64,000 bases of DNA from contig CAYSMF010000001.1 of the NCBI GenBank assembly GCA_964432155.1, positions 124,001-188,000 of the forward strand, given 5' to 3'. Position 1 is the stretch's first letter; each line of letters starts with the position of its first letter. This document shows, in pieces, positions 27,192 through 38,242 of this stretch. The position numbers and the translations under genes are program-made. Source of the DNA: UBA10438 sp964432155. Its GTDB lineage: Bacteria > Bacteroidota > Ignavibacteria > Kapaibacteriales > Kapaibacteriaceae. Under the pieces are notes generated by a model, which saw only the letters and a program-made list of their open reading frames with translations, made no database searches and was not told the DNA's origin.

Positions 27192-27950
27192 ATGGGCATG
27201 CAAGCTACGATATTCCTTCTCCTGGCCTTGCTCGCCAGTGAGCAAGCGGCAGGTGCACTCGGTTCGACTGCGAGTGGAACGTCGGTTGATCCAGTGATGG
27301 ATCGACTGGGCTACTCCCTTGCATCATCATCCATCGAGGGTACAATGTCACTCGAGGGAGCAATGACGATCGGTAGCCTCCCCTTCAGCGCAAACCTACG
27401 CGGTGATACGATTACTGTAACACTATCTGCCCCGTTTGGTATGACGGCAGGACGTCTGTATGCCACTTCCGATACGTTCGTGGTTGTCAATTATTTGAGT
27501 AGAGAGGTCCTAGAGGGACATCCTCAATCGGATGCTATTGCGTCGGTTTCCCCTATTCCGCTCAAACTCACCGATGTGCGCGCGTTTATGCGCGGAACCA
27601 TCCCGGGCGACCTGTCGCGGTTTAAGCGTGGCGCGCCCCGCTCTGATGCGAAAGTACTTTTCGTTGCCCGCGATACGGCAGCAACGGAGTTTGTGCTCGT
27701 TGATACAGTGTCGATGACGGTGTCCCAGTATCAGCGGAAGTCACCGCAGGGGAAGACACAGCTGAACCTTGTTCTTGGTGATGTGCGCAGTGTCGATACC
27801 GTAGGCATAGCCCACGCTATCGATGTCGATCTTGATGAAGCAACACAAAGTGTCCGGTTTCGCTTTGATTCGATTCAGTCGCGAGTCGACGCAGCACCCC
27901 TGCGTATTCCAGAGGTTCCGCCCTCGTTTAATCGCCGCGTGTACAAATGA
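27192..27950 (+). CDS. DUF4292-like (LolA-fold) envelope protein
   Basis: A 252-residue exported protein whose strand-rich middle (SLEGAMTIGSLPFSANLRGDTITVTLSAP, in overlapping pieces) resembles DUF4292 and other LolA-fold lipoprotein-carrier domains. The N-terminal hydrophobic segment (about residues 4-22) is a signal peptide or anchor; I see no lipobox cysteine. It overlaps lptD by four bases (ATGA), supporting a role in outer-membrane assembly. The start is 27192; an ATG at 27198 is equally possible. Family assignment is by pattern only. Confidence 0.6.
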   Translation: MGMQATIFLLLALLASEQAAGALGSTASGTSVDPVMDRLGYSLASSSIEGTMSLEGAMTIGSLPFSANLRGDTITVTLSAPFGMTAGRLYATSDTFVVVNYLSREVLEGHPQSDAIASVSPIPLKLTDVRAFMRGTIPGDLSRFKRGAPRSDAKVLFVARDTAATEFVLVDTVSMTVSQYQRKSPQGKTQLNLVLGDVRSVDTVGIAHAIDVDLDEATQSVRFRFDSIQSRVDAAPLRIPEVPPSFNRRVYK

Positions 27951-30448
27951 GGTTGCTGCTCGTGTTCACCTGTCTGGTTCTCCTGACCCTTGTGGGGTAC
28001 GGACAGGACACGACACAGACCATGAGCGGCATCGACACGATTGTCGTGTTTTCGGCGAAGGATAGTGCACACTTCAATCTCGCCCGACGTCAACTTCGTC
28101 TGCGCGGTTCGTCGGATGTGACGTTTCGCACACAGAACCTTGCAGCCGAGGTGATTGTCATGGACTTCAATGCGCGAACAATGAAGGCGCAAGGGGCAGT
28201 TGATTCAGCAGGTATGCTCCGCGGCTTCCCATTGTTCCGCGATAACGGTGAAGAGTTTGCCGGACGCGAGATGGACTACAGTTTTGCGACACGTCGCGGG
28301 CGCGTCGTGTATGGCGAGACGAATGTCGAGGGTGGCTTCTATTACGGCTCATCGATCAAGCGCGTTGGTGAAACGACCGCGTTTGTGGAAGACGGGTGCT
28401 TTACGACGTGTGATGCTCCACATCCGCACTTCTACTTCAAAGCGTCGAAGATGAAGGTGTTGTTGAACGATAAGATCTTTCTTGATCCTGCGATCTTCTA
28501 CGTTGAAGATGTGCCAATCTTCGCGCTGCCATTTGGAATCTTCGTGAGCATGGAGCGTGGACGCCGATCAGGTTTGATTTTGCCAACACCGTTGATGACA
28601 TCCGATCGAGGCGTTGTGCTGCAGAATCTCGGCTACTACTTCGCGCTCAGCGATTACGTGGATACCGAGATCTCGGCAGATCTTACAACCAAGGGCGGCG
28701 TGACCTTGCACAGCCGCACGCAGTATTCACTTCGCGATCGTTATTCTGGTCGAGCCGATCTCACATTGGGATATAGTCGCTTCAATGTGCGCGATCCGTA
28801 TGCGACCAACATCGGTGTATCGCTCACGCACCAACAGCAGTTCCGACCAAACGAAAGTGCCGTCGTTGATCTGTTCTTTACCTCACAAGGGTTCTTCCAG
28901 AATACGTCGCTCAATCCTATCGATCGTGTCCGACAGAATGCACGATCAAATGCGTCTTACCAGCGCACATTTTATAACGGGATGACGTTCAACGTGGGCT
29001 ATACGCGTGATCAGAACATGATCAACGGTTCGGTCACGCAGAATCCTTTCGCCACATTCGCGATTCCACAGCTACAACCGCTACGCGGCATCATCAGCGG
29101 TGATCACTGGCTGCGTGATCTGCAGTTTTCGTATCGAAGCACGGCCCGCTATTACCATGCATCAACTCGCGACCGTGATACTGGTGCGTTCGCAATTGAC
29201 GAACGATCAGCGATAGAGCATCGCCCATCGCTCACCGTAACACCACGACTCGGCAACATTCTGCTAGCCCCCTCAATTTCATATTCGGAAAACTGGTACT
29301 TCCAGCGCTATACCGAATCGGTCAATCAAGCTGACTCGTCGATTGTGCGTTCGCGTGAAACGGGATTCTTTCGTGAGTACACCTACGGTGTCGGCGTCTC
29401 GGCAAGCACATTTCTCTATGGTCTTGCCCATCCACGTCTGTTCGGATGGCAGTCAATACGACACACCTTTCAACCGACAGTTGGATTAGCATACGTGCCA
29501 AATCAATCGGATCCATCGCTCGGATTCTACGGCGAATACATTAGTCCTGTTACAGGTCAACGTGTCCAGTACGGACGCTTCGGAGCTGCGGGTTCACTTG
29601 CAAGCCGACAACAGCAGTTTCTTGTCACGGGCTCGTTCCTGAATCGCGTAGCGATCAAGGTGCGCGATTCCGACACGTCCGAGCGTGCCATCGAGCTCTT
29701 CACGCTCAATGTTGCCACATCGTACAATGTAGCGGCCGACTCACTGCGTCTTGCACCGATATCGTTCAATCTCCGCACGCCGGTGCTCGATGCTCTCGAG
29801 TTCAACGTCAATGGTTCGTTTTCCACATATGACCAGGCTCGAATCGTCGATCCAGCGACGGGTCGACGCACATGGACAAACATCAACAGCAGCCTCATCG
29901 CAAGTGGCAAGGGGCTCGCACGGCTCACGTCGCTGTCGATTCAGGCCGGGACACGGTTTAGCTCGCAAGGCGTGTCCTTTGCTCCGCGTACGCAACAGCA
30001 GAGCGATACAGCTGCTGCCGACGAGTCGGACCTTGCATCGCGGTTTGAACGACGCGTCAATTATCGTCAAGATGAGGTTGATCTTTTCGGTGAGCGAACA
30101 CCTGGATGGTCGCCGGTAACGATCCCGTGGGATCTCTCCCTGCAGGCCGTGTATTCCTACAATCGCCCAAACCCCGACGTCACGGTCCAGTCCTTGTACG
30201 TGTCGTTTCGTGGATCATTGTCACTGACACAGACACTGGACGTCAACGTTGTTGGGAGCATCGACGTCCTTCGCGGGGAGATCAACTCCCCGATCGTCGA
30301 CATCACGAAACGACTTCATTGTTGGTATCTCTCGCTCAATTGGGTTCCAATTGGCGTCAATCAGGGCTTCTTCCTCCGTTTTGGTGCCTCAGCGCAACAA
30401 CTCAGGGATTTGGTCATTCCGAAACAGTCAACGCCGTTGTATCGGTAG
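27947..30448 (+). CDS. LPS assembly protein LptD-like outer-membrane protein
   Basis: An 833-residue protein expected to insert LPS into the outer leaflet of the outer membrane. A signal peptide (about 1-19) is followed by an OstA-like beta-jellyroll domain (about 25-190, with DSAHFNLARRQLRLRG and TFRTQNLAAEVIVMDFNART). The LptD hallmark PIFALPFGIFVSMERGRRSG leads into a long beta-barrel domain to the C-terminus. The LptD-like cysteine pair is replaced by a CFTTCD pair near residue 150. It overlaps the DUF4292-like gene and lies 22 bases before glmS. Confidence 0.85.
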   Translation: MRLLLVFTCLVLLTLVGYGQDTTQTMSGIDTIVVFSAKDSAHFNLARRQLRLRGSSDVTFRTQNLAAEVIVMDFNARTMKAQGAVDSAGMLRGFPLFRDNGEEFAGREMDYSFATRRGRVVYGETNVEGGFYYGSSIKRVGETTAFVEDGCFTTCDAPHPHFYFKASKMKVLLNDKIFLDPAIFYVEDVPIFALPFGIFVSMERGRRSGLILPTPLMTSDRGVVLQNLGYYFALSDYVDTEISADLTTKGGVTLHSRTQYSLRDRYSGRADLTLGYSRFNVRDPYATNIGVSLTHQQQFRPNESAVVDLFFTSQGFFQNTSLNPIDRVRQNARSNASYQRTFYNGMTFNVGYTRDQNMINGSVTQNPFATFAIPQLQPLRGIISGDHWLRDLQFSYRSTARYYHASTRDRDTGAFAIDERSAIEHRPSLTVTPRLGNILLAPSISYSENWYFQRYTESVNQADSSIVRSRETGFFREYTYGVGVSASTFLYGLAHPRLFGWQSIRHTFQPTVGLAYVPNQSDPSLGFYGEYISPVTGQRVQYGRFGAAGSLASRQQQFLVTGSFLNRVAIKVRDSDTSERAIELFTLNVATSYNVAADSLRLAPISFNLRTPVLDALEFNVNGSFSTYDQARIVDPATGRRTWTNINSSLIASGKGLARLTSLSIQAGTRFSSQGVSFAPRTQQQSDTAAADESDLASRFERRVNYRQDEVDLFGERTPGWSPVTIPWDLSLQAVYSYNRPNPDVTVQSLYVSFRGSLSLTQTLDVNVVGSIDVLRGEINSPIVDITKRLHCWYLSLNWVPIGVNQGFFLRFGASAQQLRDLVIPKQSTPLYR

Positions 30449-30457
30449 TTGCCTCCG

Positions 30458-30465
30458 TATTTTAG
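30458..30465 (+). promoter_or_regulatory. Possible promoter-like box just upstream of glmS
   Basis: TATTTTAG resembles TAnnTTTG with one changed base and ends five bases before the glmS ATG. It is weaker than the exact boxes elsewhere; read-through from lptD is also plausible. Confidence 0.25.
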
Positions 30466-30470
30466 CTGCC

Positions 30471-32303
<1,833 letters not shown>

Positions 32304-32306
32304 CCC

Positions 32307-33302
32307 ATGCACCGCGAGCCTTCCATCGAGCAGCTGTACAACGACATCACACAGGGATCCCGTCGAGCACTTGCCAAAGGCTTGTCACTCATTGAAAGTA
32401 CCGCTCCGCGCGAGCGTGCTCTGGCAATGCAACTCTTGGATCTGTGTAGCGGCGTTGCGCACGAAACCAAGCGTATTGGGCTCACAGGCGCGCCGGGCGT
32501 TGGCAAGAGCACCTTTGCCGAGCAACTCGGCATGGCTCTTGTGTCAAGGGGCGAGCGCGTCGCCGTCCTTGCGGTCGATCCATCGAGTAAGAAGACAGGT
32601 GGCAGTATCCTTGGCGACAAGGTCCGCATGCCGTTGCTGTCGAATCACGATCGTGCATTTGTGCGTCCGTCGCCATCACGACTCGCCTTGGGAGGCACAA
32701 CACCAACGACACGCGACGCGATCATTGTCTGTGAGGCTGCTGGGTATACGTCCGTCATTGTCGAAACCGTTGGTGTTGGTCAGAGCGAGACGGATGTGTC
32801 GGATATGGTGGATGCCTTCTTGCTGCTGGTGCTACCAACCGCTGGTGACGATGTCCAAGGCATCAAGCGCGGAATCATGGAGATGGCAAATGCGATCGTT
32901 GTATCGAAGGCCGACATCGACGAGCAAGCCACTTCGATGGCTTCGGCGATGTATATCTCTGCCTTACGGCTTTTGCATCCCCCTTTGCCACCAGTGACCG
33001 TGCCAGTTCTTCCTGTGTCATCACGTACCGGCTCTGGTGTTGATGACGTTGTCTCATGGCTTGACTACTTTTTCTCAGCTGCGCATCGCGAGATCATTCG
33101 CGATCAGCGCCGCCGGCAACGGAGATCGTGGTTCGACGCAATTCTGCAACAGGAGGTTGTCGGGCTCCTACTGCAACATCCTGCCATCATGAAACGTCTG
33201 CATGCGCTGCATGCGGACATTGATCACGGTACACGTTTACCTACGGTTGCTGTTCACCAGTTGTTATCGACGTTATCGCTCTCGTTTTCGGAGTCACCAT
33301 GA
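32307..33302 (+). CDS. meaB: Methylmalonyl-CoA mutase-associated GTPase MeaB
   Basis: A G3E-type GTPase that protects and reloads B12-dependent methylmalonyl-CoA mutase. The 331-residue protein has the P-loop GAPGVGKST (61-69), VAVLAVDPSSKKTGGSILGD, IVETVGVGQSE and VSKADIDE, all typical of MeaB/ArgK. The mutase itself is not in this window. It starts three bases after glmS and overlaps the peptidase by ATGA. It implies a propionate/methylmalonyl pathway and use of cobalamin. Confidence 0.93.
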   Translation: MHREPSIEQLYNDITQGSRRALAKGLSLIESTAPRERALAMQLLDLCSGVAHETKRIGLTGAPGVGKSTFAEQLGMALVSRGERVAVLAVDPSSKKTGGSILGDKVRMPLLSNHDRAFVRPSPSRLALGGTTPTTRDAIIVCEAAGYTSVIVETVGVGQSETDVSDMVDAFLLLVLPTAGDDVQGIKRGIMEMANAIVVSKADIDEQATSMASAMYISALRLLHPPLPPVTVPVLPVSSRTGSGVDDVVSWLDYFFSAAHREIIRDQRRRQRRSWFDAILQQEVVGLLLQHPAIMKRLHALHADIDHGTRLPTVAVHQLLSTLSLSFSESP

Positions 33303-34504
33303 AACGCACATTATCGCTTTTCCAAGAAGCACTTCGTTCCGCATCGATTGATGCATGGATGATGTATGACTTCCGTGGATCAAATGATCTTGCCTGGCAA
33401 ATGTTGGATGTTCCGGCCGACGCGCACTGTACGCGTCGCTGGGCTGTTGTCATTCCAGCCAAGGGCAACCCAGTGAAGCTTGTGCATCGCATGGAGCAAC
33501 TCCCGCTCGAACATCTCGACATTGCGTCGGTGCTCTACGACACGCGCGAGTCATGGGAATTGGGTCTTGCCCAAGTTCTTGGTACCCATGGGACGATAGC
33601 CATGGAATACTCACCGATGAATGCATTACCGGTGACGAGTAAGGTCGATGCCGGCACAATTGAATCGATTCGAGCACTTGGTAAGACTGTTGTCTCTTCG
33701 GCTGATCTTGCGCAACACTTTACTGCGGTACTCTCTGAAGAACAGCTTGCTGGAGCCGCTGTTACGGGTGGACAGCTTCGTGATATCATTACTGACGCAT
33801 TTGGCTTCATCCGTGAGAGTATCATCTCCGGTGCGTCAATTACAGAGTACGACGTCCAACGACGCATTCTGCGTGATATGGATGAACGAGGTATGGAGAC
33901 GGATTCGGCTCCGATCGTCGCGATCGGACCGAATGCCGCCTCACCACATTATGCACCGTCGGCACTTGTATCGTCTGTGATCGGTCCCGAAATGGTCGTC
34001 GTGATTGATGCATGGTGCAAACGCCGGTCGCCTGTAGCAGCATATGCAGATCTCACATGGGTGGGTTACACTGGTGTTGCAATACCAGCCGATGTAGCCG
34101 CCACATTTGCCATCATCGTAGAAGGTCGCAATGCAGCGCTGGCGCTCGTCAATGAGCGGTTCCGCGCAGGACAGCCTGTGTATGGCTACGAGGTGGATCG
34201 TGCATGCCGCGCTGTTGTTGCACGCGAAGGAATGTCGTCGCACTTCATTCACCGCACTGGGCACAACATCACGACCGAAATCCATGGCCCAGGCGTAAAC
34301 ATGGATGACTACGAAACGCACGACACGCGACAACTCCTTCCTGGAACCATGTTTTCGATCGAGCCGGGTATTTACATCCCTGGTGTGCTCGGTATGCGTA
34401 CGGAAATCGATGTCGTCATTCAACACGACGGTACGGTACACGTCCCGTCGTCACCGTTACAAACGTCGATCCTCCCTCTTCTCGCTGACGAATGGAAACA
34501 GTGA
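33299..34504 (+). CDS. M24-family metallopeptidase (Xaa-Pro dipeptidase-like)
   Basis: A 401-residue peptidase that probably cleaves an N-terminal residue before proline. All five M24 metal ligands can be traced: D in VVVIDAWCK, D in YADLTW, H in FIHRTGHNITTE, E in FSIEPGIYIPG and E in MRTEIDVVI. The N-terminal 160 residues form the creatinase-like domain typical of aminopeptidase P and prolidase. The start is tied to the meaB stop (ATGA). The exact substrate cannot be told. Confidence 0.88.
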   Translation: MKRTLSLFQEALRSASIDAWMMYDFRGSNDLAWQMLDVPADAHCTRRWAVVIPAKGNPVKLVHRMEQLPLEHLDIASVLYDTRESWELGLAQVLGTHGTIAMEYSPMNALPVTSKVDAGTIESIRALGKTVVSSADLAQHFTAVLSEEQLAGAAVTGGQLRDIITDAFGFIRESIISGASITEYDVQRRILRDMDERGMETDSAPIVAIGPNAASPHYAPSALVSSVIGPEMVVVIDAWCKRRSPVAAYADLTWVGYTGVAIPADVAATFAIIVEGRNAALALVNERFRAGQPVYGYEVDRACRAVVAREGMSSHFIHRTGHNITTEIHGPGVNMDDYETHDTRQLLPGTMFSIEPGIYIPGVLGMRTEIDVVIQHDGTVHVPSSPLQTSILPLLADEWKQ

Positions 34505-36300
34505 AGGCCCTAACGGTAGCAATCATCGTTGTCGTTGCAGCTGCTACGGTGTCGTATGCACAACGCGTTGATGAACGCGACCAGTTGCGCATGGCAGCGA
34601 CATATGAGCGAGGGGGCGACCTACGCGGTGCAGCGAGGATCTATCAGGAACTCCTTGCGGGATCACCCTCGAATGATGCGTATTTCCAAGGGGTCGTTCG
34701 TACCCTCTCTGGGTTACAGCAGTACGATGCCTTGTTGCCTCTTGTAGAAACCTATGCATCGCAGAAGCAATCAAGTGATGCTGGCGTGCTAGCTGGATCG
34801 CTTCGCGCGCGCCGAGGTGAACGCGACGCAGCTCAGCAATGGTGGACACGTGCACTTGATTGGAGTGTGGACAAAGAGCAAACACTAGTTCAGATCAGCA
34901 CTGAACAACGAAAGACCGGTCTCTTCGATCTTGCCCTTACGTCGATTCGTCGTGCGCGAGATCTTGCTGGCAGTGCGCGCGAGCACCCATATAGCGATGA
35001 GCTGGTTTCACTGTTAACACTGACGAGTCAGTATCAGGAGGCATGCAACGAGATCATTGACGTCTTTACGACTGAACGAGATCTCTACAGAGCGATGCGT
35101 GCACTTACGGTCGTCCTCGCCTCTGAAGGTGCTATCCAATATGCTCTCACAGCTGTTGATCGACTCTCTTCAACCGACGAAGATCATGTCCGATTGCAAC
35201 AGTGGATGTATCGGCAGACAAAGTCGTGGGATAAGGCACTCGCAACAAGCGAACAACTCGACCGCATAACGCGATCAAATGGCAATGAAGTTTTGATGTT
35301 TGCCGAGGGGGCTCGCAACGATGAACAGTATGAAATAGCACTCCGTGCATACGATCGTGTCCTTGCGATGTCTTCCGATCAACGTGCGAAGATCGCTGCA
35401 GCATATGGCTCGGTGCGCACTATTGAACAGCAAATGCGTCGGTCGCGCGAATTGTCCGTTGCGGATGCACGTGAGATTGTGCGTCGCTACGATGACGTGA
35501 TCGCTACCTATCCTCAACACCCTCTCTGTGCTGATGCATTAATGCATGCCGCGAGAATCGAGGATGGCGTACTTCAGCAGCCAGACAAAGCGCGAGAACG
35601 TCTTTTGCGAATCCAGAATCAGTGGCGCGGAACGTCGACATATGCAGAAGCCGCACTGCTGCTAGCAACACTCTATCTCGCCATCGGCAAGGATAGTGAG
35701 GCCACGGAGGTACTCAATGCACTCATCGTCGCACCTGTCGTTGTCGTCGGTGACCGTCGTGACCTTGCACGGCTGCAGTTGGCAGACATGAAGTTCTGGA
35801 ACAACGAGATTCCTGACGCACGTCGCATCTACAGCGAACTTGCGGAGGTACCATCATCAGTTGCAGCTAATGATGCGATTGATCGTCTGCTGCTGCTTGA
35901 TCTTGCGCAAGATGACTCTGCCTCTGTCGTGAGATTCGCACAGGGTGAAGGCCTATTTACACGACGTCAGTATCACCAGGCCTACGCAATTTATTTACAG
36001 ATTAGCGAATCGGCACGGGATCTCGACCTGCGAGATCGTGCCAGCGCTCGAGCAATGGAGTCCGCACTCGCCGTGCGCGATGATTCACTTGCTATTGTGC
36101 CGATACGGCGTGTTGTCGAGCGGATACCTGAGACTATCTGGGGTGATCGTGTTCTGATCCGACTTGCGGAAATCGAGGAGCGTAAGGGAGACTTCCAGGC
36201 TGCAATAACCACCCTCAACTCACTGCTCGTAGCCTATCCTCGTTCTATCTTTGTGCCATCAGCACGAGATCGTATTCGACGGTTGCGCGGCGATCTATAG
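34492..36300 (+). CDS. Secreted tetratricopeptide-repeat protein
   Basis: A 602-residue protein with a signal peptide (about residues 1-23, cleaved after VSYA) and a body of alpha-helical repeats with TPR spacing, such as AATYERGGDLRGAARIYQELL, AQQWWTRALDW and AAITTLNSLLVAYPRS. YbgF- or BamD-like tandem TPRs are the closest general match. It probably scaffolds other envelope proteins. The ATG at 34492 overlaps the peptidase end; a GTG at 34501 that overlaps the stop (GTGA) is an equal alternative. pepF follows 24 bases later. Confidence 0.75.
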   Translation: METVKALTVAIIVVVAAATVSYAQRVDERDQLRMAATYERGGDLRGAARIYQELLAGSPSNDAYFQGVVRTLSGLQQYDALLPLVETYASQKQSSDAGVLAGSLRARRGERDAAQQWWTRALDWSVDKEQTLVQISTEQRKTGLFDLALTSIRRARDLAGSAREHPYSDELVSLLTLTSQYQEACNEIIDVFTTERDLYRAMRALTVVLASEGAIQYALTAVDRLSSTDEDHVRLQQWMYRQTKSWDKALATSEQLDRITRSNGNEVLMFAEGARNDEQYEIALRAYDRVLAMSSDQRAKIAAAYGSVRTIEQQMRRSRELSVADAREIVRRYDDVIATYPQHPLCADALMHAARIEDGVLQQPDKARERLLRIQNQWRGTSTYAEAALLLATLYLAIGKDSEATEVLNALIVAPVVVVGDRRDLARLQLADMKFWNNEIPDARRIYSELAEVPSSVAANDAIDRLLLLDLAQDDSASVVRFAQGEGLFTRRQYHQAYAIYLQISESARDLDLRDRASARAMESALAVRDDSLAIVPIRRVVERIPETIWGDRVLIRLAEIEERKGDFQAAITTLNSLLVAYPRSIFVPSARDRIRRLRGDL

Positions 36301-36324
36301 CCCCTTATTCAATTTGGAGATTCC

Positions 36325-38040
36325 ATGTCTGTTCGCACGTTTTCTGAACTCCCTTACGAACGCCCAGATCTTGACGCACTGCGACAGACGTACGCAGCCA
36401 TTACGAAGCGTCTCGCTGATGCTGCAACGTCGGAGGCAGCTATTGAAGCCGTTGCGGCATGGAACACAACGCGTATCGATGTTAGCACGATGAACTCGCT
36501 CGCTGAAGTCCACTTCACGCAAAACGTCGCGAGTGAGTCAGCGAAGCAAGAGAAGCTCTGGTTCGATGAGCATGGTCCGTCCATCGTTGATCTCGACCAG
36601 ACCTTTGTTCACACCCTGCTGGCATCGAAGTGGAAGTCGGTCATTGGTGAAACCTTTGGTCAGCTCTTCATTACGCGCCTCGAGGACTCGACGCGTACGT
36701 TTACGCCAGAGATCATGGATCTCTTGATCAAGGAAAGTGAACTATCTCGACAGTACAATGAGCTCACAGCTTCAGCCAAGATTGACGTCGATGGCACCAC
36801 TTACAACCTCAGTTCAATCGGCAAGCTCCTCATAGATCTCGATCCTGGGGTTCGCCAGCGGGCACATAAGGCGATGTACGGGTTTCTTACCCAGCATGCA
36901 GATGAAATGGACAGCATCTATCATGATCTCGTTCAGCTGCGCACGCAGAAGGCACAGGTACTCGGATTTCCCTCCTACACAGAACTACGGTACGTCGAGT
37001 ACGGTCGCGTCGACTACAATGCTGCTGACGTCGAACGGTTCCGCGCACAAGTCCGCGATGTAGTTGTGCCGCTTGTTCAGCAGTTGCGCTCAGCACAACA
37101 GCATCGTCTGGGCCTTTCGGAACTGACAATTGCAGATGAGAAGGTGCAGTTCACAGACGGAAATCCAGTGGCAGAGGGCGATCACGATTGGATCGTCAAC
37201 AAGGCGGCGAACATGTACCAAGAGCTTTCTCCTGAGACACACGAGTTTTTCTCGTTGATGTTAGAAGGCGATCTGCTCGATCTTAAGACGCGCGATAACA
37301 AAGCCACAGGCGGCTATTGCACGAGCTTCCCGAAGTACGGAATCCCCTTCATCTTCGCCAATTTCAATCGAACGACACACGACGTTGAAGTGCTCACGCA
37401 CGAGGCGGGCCACGCCTTCCAAGCGTATCGCAGTCGCAACCACGTTGTTCCAGAGTATTTCTGGCCAACCATGGAAGCATGCGAGATCCACTCTATGGGC
37501 ATGGAATTCCTTACGTGGCCTTGGATGAAGGACTTCTTCGGCGAACAGACCGATAAGTTCCGTTTCTATCATCTCCAAGGTGCGTTGCTGTTCTTGCCGT
37601 ATGGCTGCGCCGTTGATCACTTCCAGCATTGGGTCTACGCTAATCCAACAGCAACTCCAGCCCAACGCCTTGCTACTTGGAAGGAAATGGAGTCAATGTA
37701 CATGCCGTGGCGCATCACAGAAGGGTATGATGCGGCAGCTGAAGGCCGTGCATGGCAATTTCAACGCCACATCTACGAGTCGCCATTCTACTACATCGAC
37801 TACGCGTTGGCGCAGACGTGTGCGCTGCAGTACTGGAAGTGGTCGGAACAAGATCGTGATGCCGCATTCACGTCGTATCTGAAGATATGTGACATTGGCG
37901 GCTCGCAATCATTCCTCGACATCGTTGCGTCTGGTGGACTCGTGTCACCATTCCAGCAGGGATGCCTCAAGGACATCGTTGACTATGCATTTACATGGCT
38001 CACAGCATCCTACCCGCAATACCTCCAAACAGCGAAGTAG
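36325..38040 (+). CDS. pepF: M3-family oligoendopeptidase
   Basis: A 571-residue zinc oligopeptidase of the PepF/M3B type. The catalytic site HEAGH is at residues 359-363 within VEVLTHEAGHAFQAYRSRN, followed by an E-containing segment EACEIHSMGMEFLTWPW that gives the third ligand. It is cytoplasmic, with no signal peptide, and acts on short peptides. TTGGAGATTCC precedes the start. It ends the run that begins at DUF4292/lptD; a hairpin follows at 38148. Confidence 0.92.
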   Translation: MSVRTFSELPYERPDLDALRQTYAAITKRLADAATSEAAIEAVAAWNTTRIDVSTMNSLAEVHFTQNVASESAKQEKLWFDEHGPSIVDLDQTFVHTLLASKWKSVIGETFGQLFITRLEDSTRTFTPEIMDLLIKESELSRQYNELTASAKIDVDGTTYNLSSIGKLLIDLDPGVRQRAHKAMYGFLTQHADEMDSIYHDLVQLRTQKAQVLGFPSYTELRYVEYGRVDYNAADVERFRAQVRDVVVPLVQQLRSAQQHRLGLSELTIADEKVQFTDGNPVAEGDHDWIVNKAANMYQELSPETHEFFSLMLEGDLLDLKTRDNKATGGYCTSFPKYGIPFIFANFNRTTHDVEVLTHEAGHAFQAYRSRNHVVPEYFWPTMEACEIHSMGMEFLTWPWMKDFFGEQTDKFRFYHLQGALLFLPYGCAVDHFQHWVYANPTATPAQRLATWKEMESMYMPWRITEGYDAAAEGRAWQFQRHIYESPFYYIDYALAQTCALQYWKWSEQDRDAAFTSYLKICDIGGSQSFLDIVASGGLVSPFQQGCLKDIVDYAFTWLTASYPQYLQTAK

Positions 38041-38147
38041 TTTGCATGAAGGCCAGGTAAGGTCCTTGCTTGCAATGTGCTTAGGAGGATCACCTGAGAC
38101 TTCGCTGTAGATGTATTGGTGTAAACTTCTCGCCATACGCAAGAATG

Positions 38148-38180
38148 TGCCGCAAGAGCGGCAGTTCTGCTGTTGCTTTT
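38148..38180 (+). terminator. Possible intrinsic terminator after pepF
   Basis: TGCCGC and GCGGCA pair around an AAGA loop (38148-38163) and are followed by T-rich sequence ending in TTTT at 38180. The T-run is broken, so strength is uncertain. It lies 107 bases after the pepF stop. Confidence 0.4.
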
Positions 38181-38183
38181 GCG

Positions 38184-38191
38184 TAGGTTTG
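38184..38191 (+). promoter_or_regulatory. TAnnTTTG promoter-like box upstream of the 1350-residue surface protein
   Basis: TAGGTTTG is an exact match, 51 bases before the start at 38243, in the 202-base gap after pepF. The rest of the gap (38041-38147) shows no gene. Confidence 0.55.
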
Positions 38192-38242
38192 CATGATTCT
38201 GAAGACTAATCTTTTCTGTCCCAGTAACAGGTTACAAGCAAC

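Noticed and set aside
38041..38242. Possible tRNA or small RNA in the longest intergenic gap
   Set aside because: No TPsiC-like arm or cloverleaf could be seen; only a hairpin and a promoter-like box are supported.
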